This document shows, piece after piece, positions 30,905 through 31,344 of a DNA stretch of 31,344 nucleotides. Origin of the DNA: a virus. The notes below the pieces were generated by a model. It was not told the origin of the DNA and did not search any database. It saw nothing but the letters and a program-made list of their open reading frames with translations. Location: positions 1-31,344 of IMG/VR virus record IMGVR_UViG_3300046328_000215; one strand, 5' to 3'. The translations under genes and the position numbers were made by a program. Position 1 is the stretch's first letter, and each line of letters begins with the position of its first letter.

Positions 30905-31191
30905 GCTGCACACTCCATCGCGTAGGCGCGTTCTTCTGCACGTTCGCAAGCCCTGTCATAGGCAGCATCCTCACGACCCTGCCGCATTGCCTCCAGAGCC
31001 TTTTCTTCAAACAGTGCAATCGTTGCGTCACTCAGCAAGTCCAGCAGTTCGACACCGCCAGTAGTGACAGAAACAATGTCTGCCGACTCAGCACATCCAG
31101 GTTCATCCCATGTCTGACGTTCAGCGGGTGAGTAATCAAACTCAATGAACAGCGTGCCGCCATCGGCTTCGTAGGTACAGGTGTTTGTCAT
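30901..31191 (-). CDS. First gene of the left-going operon (96 aa)
   Basis: GGAG nine bases before ATG 31191. TCTYEADGGTLFIEFDYSPA, then ESADIVSVTTGGVELLDLLSD and a charged C-terminal helix with a cysteine (REDAAYDRACERAEERAYAM). The motif I/V-x-x-V-x-x-x-GVE-L-x-LLS after an acidic strand recurs in small phage early proteins of unknown role. Being promoter-proximal, it is likely among the first products made. Confidence 0.6.
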   Translation of the reverse strand: MTNTCTYEADGGTLFIEFDYSPAERQTWDEPGCAESADIVSVTTGGVELLDLLSDATIALFEEKALEAMRQGREDAAYDRACERAEERAYAMECAA

Positions 31192-31344
31192 CTTTCACTC
31201 CATCGTTTTCGTTGCGATGGACAGATTCTAAACGCAATTGCGTTACATAAACGCAAACGCGATAAAGAAAGATAAAAATAGTTTCAATCGGCATTTCCAA
31301 TGCAATTGGTAAAACCTATATTGCAGGGAAAACTACAGTTTTGC
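31192..31344. promoter_or_regulatory. Early control region: promoter and operator-like palindromes
   Basis: 153 bases without a gene, AT-rich toward the edge. AACGCAATTGCGTT (31231-31244) is a perfect 14-bp palindrome; TAAACGCAA at its left edge (31229-31237) repeats at 31248-31256, 19 bases away. CCAAT-gca-ATTGG (31297-31309) and AAAAC-taca-GTTTT (31329-31342) are two more dyads. On the reverse strand TTGAAA (31281-31286) with TATCGC 17 bases on is a possible, imperfect -35/-10 just upstream of the palindrome. Layout suggests a repressor-controlled leftward promoter, perhaps divergent from a repressor gene beyond the edge. Confidence 0.5.

Overview
The window is part of a temperate, short-tailed (podovirus-type) phage genome infecting a proteobacterium. 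The morphology is inferred from a portal / scaffold / capsid / adaptor / ejection-protein set with no tape-measure, tail-tube or sheath gene. A beta- or gamma-proteobacterial host is suggested by the 3' half of a CCA-encoding tRNA-Ser(CGA) used as the phage attachment site, by the FtsK-gamma-like protein and by the SSB-type DDSDIPF tail; the genus cannot be read from the sequence. The attachment segment lies between the lysis genes and the integrase with phage genes on both sides. This fits a free or circularised phage genome (or a concatemer) better than an ordinary integrated prophage.

Right-going late region (1-22560). The large terminase subunit is cut by the left edge. It is followed by a portal, two cassettes that each pair a beta-rich surface protein with a related small helical protein, a 24-residue membrane peptide, a small unknown protein, a structured leader, scaffold, major capsid protein, head-tail adaptor, tail-fibre-like and glycine-rich adhesin-like proteins, a probable tail nozzle or stabilisation protein, and five consecutive internal-virion or ejection-type proteins. 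The lysis cassette has two small membrane proteins, an M15-type endolysin and a three-TM holin. Many junctions are TAATG, TAAATG or ATGA overlaps.

Attachment site and left-going early region (22561-31344). The attP segment starts at the anticodon loop of tRNA-Ser and is followed by a tyrosine integrase and a HTH excisionase-like gene that overlap unusually deeply. Upstream is a tightly packed operon of about 20 genes, transcribed right to left from a palindrome-rich control region at the right edge. It encodes an SSB-like protein, a DEDDy 3'-5' exonuclease, a zinc-finger protein, a C5 cytosine DNA methyltransferase carrying a G9 tract, a DUF6948-like protein, a small (D/S/Y)G dipeptide-repeat protein, a stand-alone FtsK-gamma-like winged helix, a 29-unit pentapeptide-repeat protein and several small unknowns. 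At least 13 junctions here are 4-nt ATGA/GTGA overlaps. Several genes are shorter than 60 codons and were found by following these junctions.

The repressor, replication helicase or polymerase and small terminase were not seen and presumably lie outside the window. Family names are from memory of sequence motifs; no search was run.
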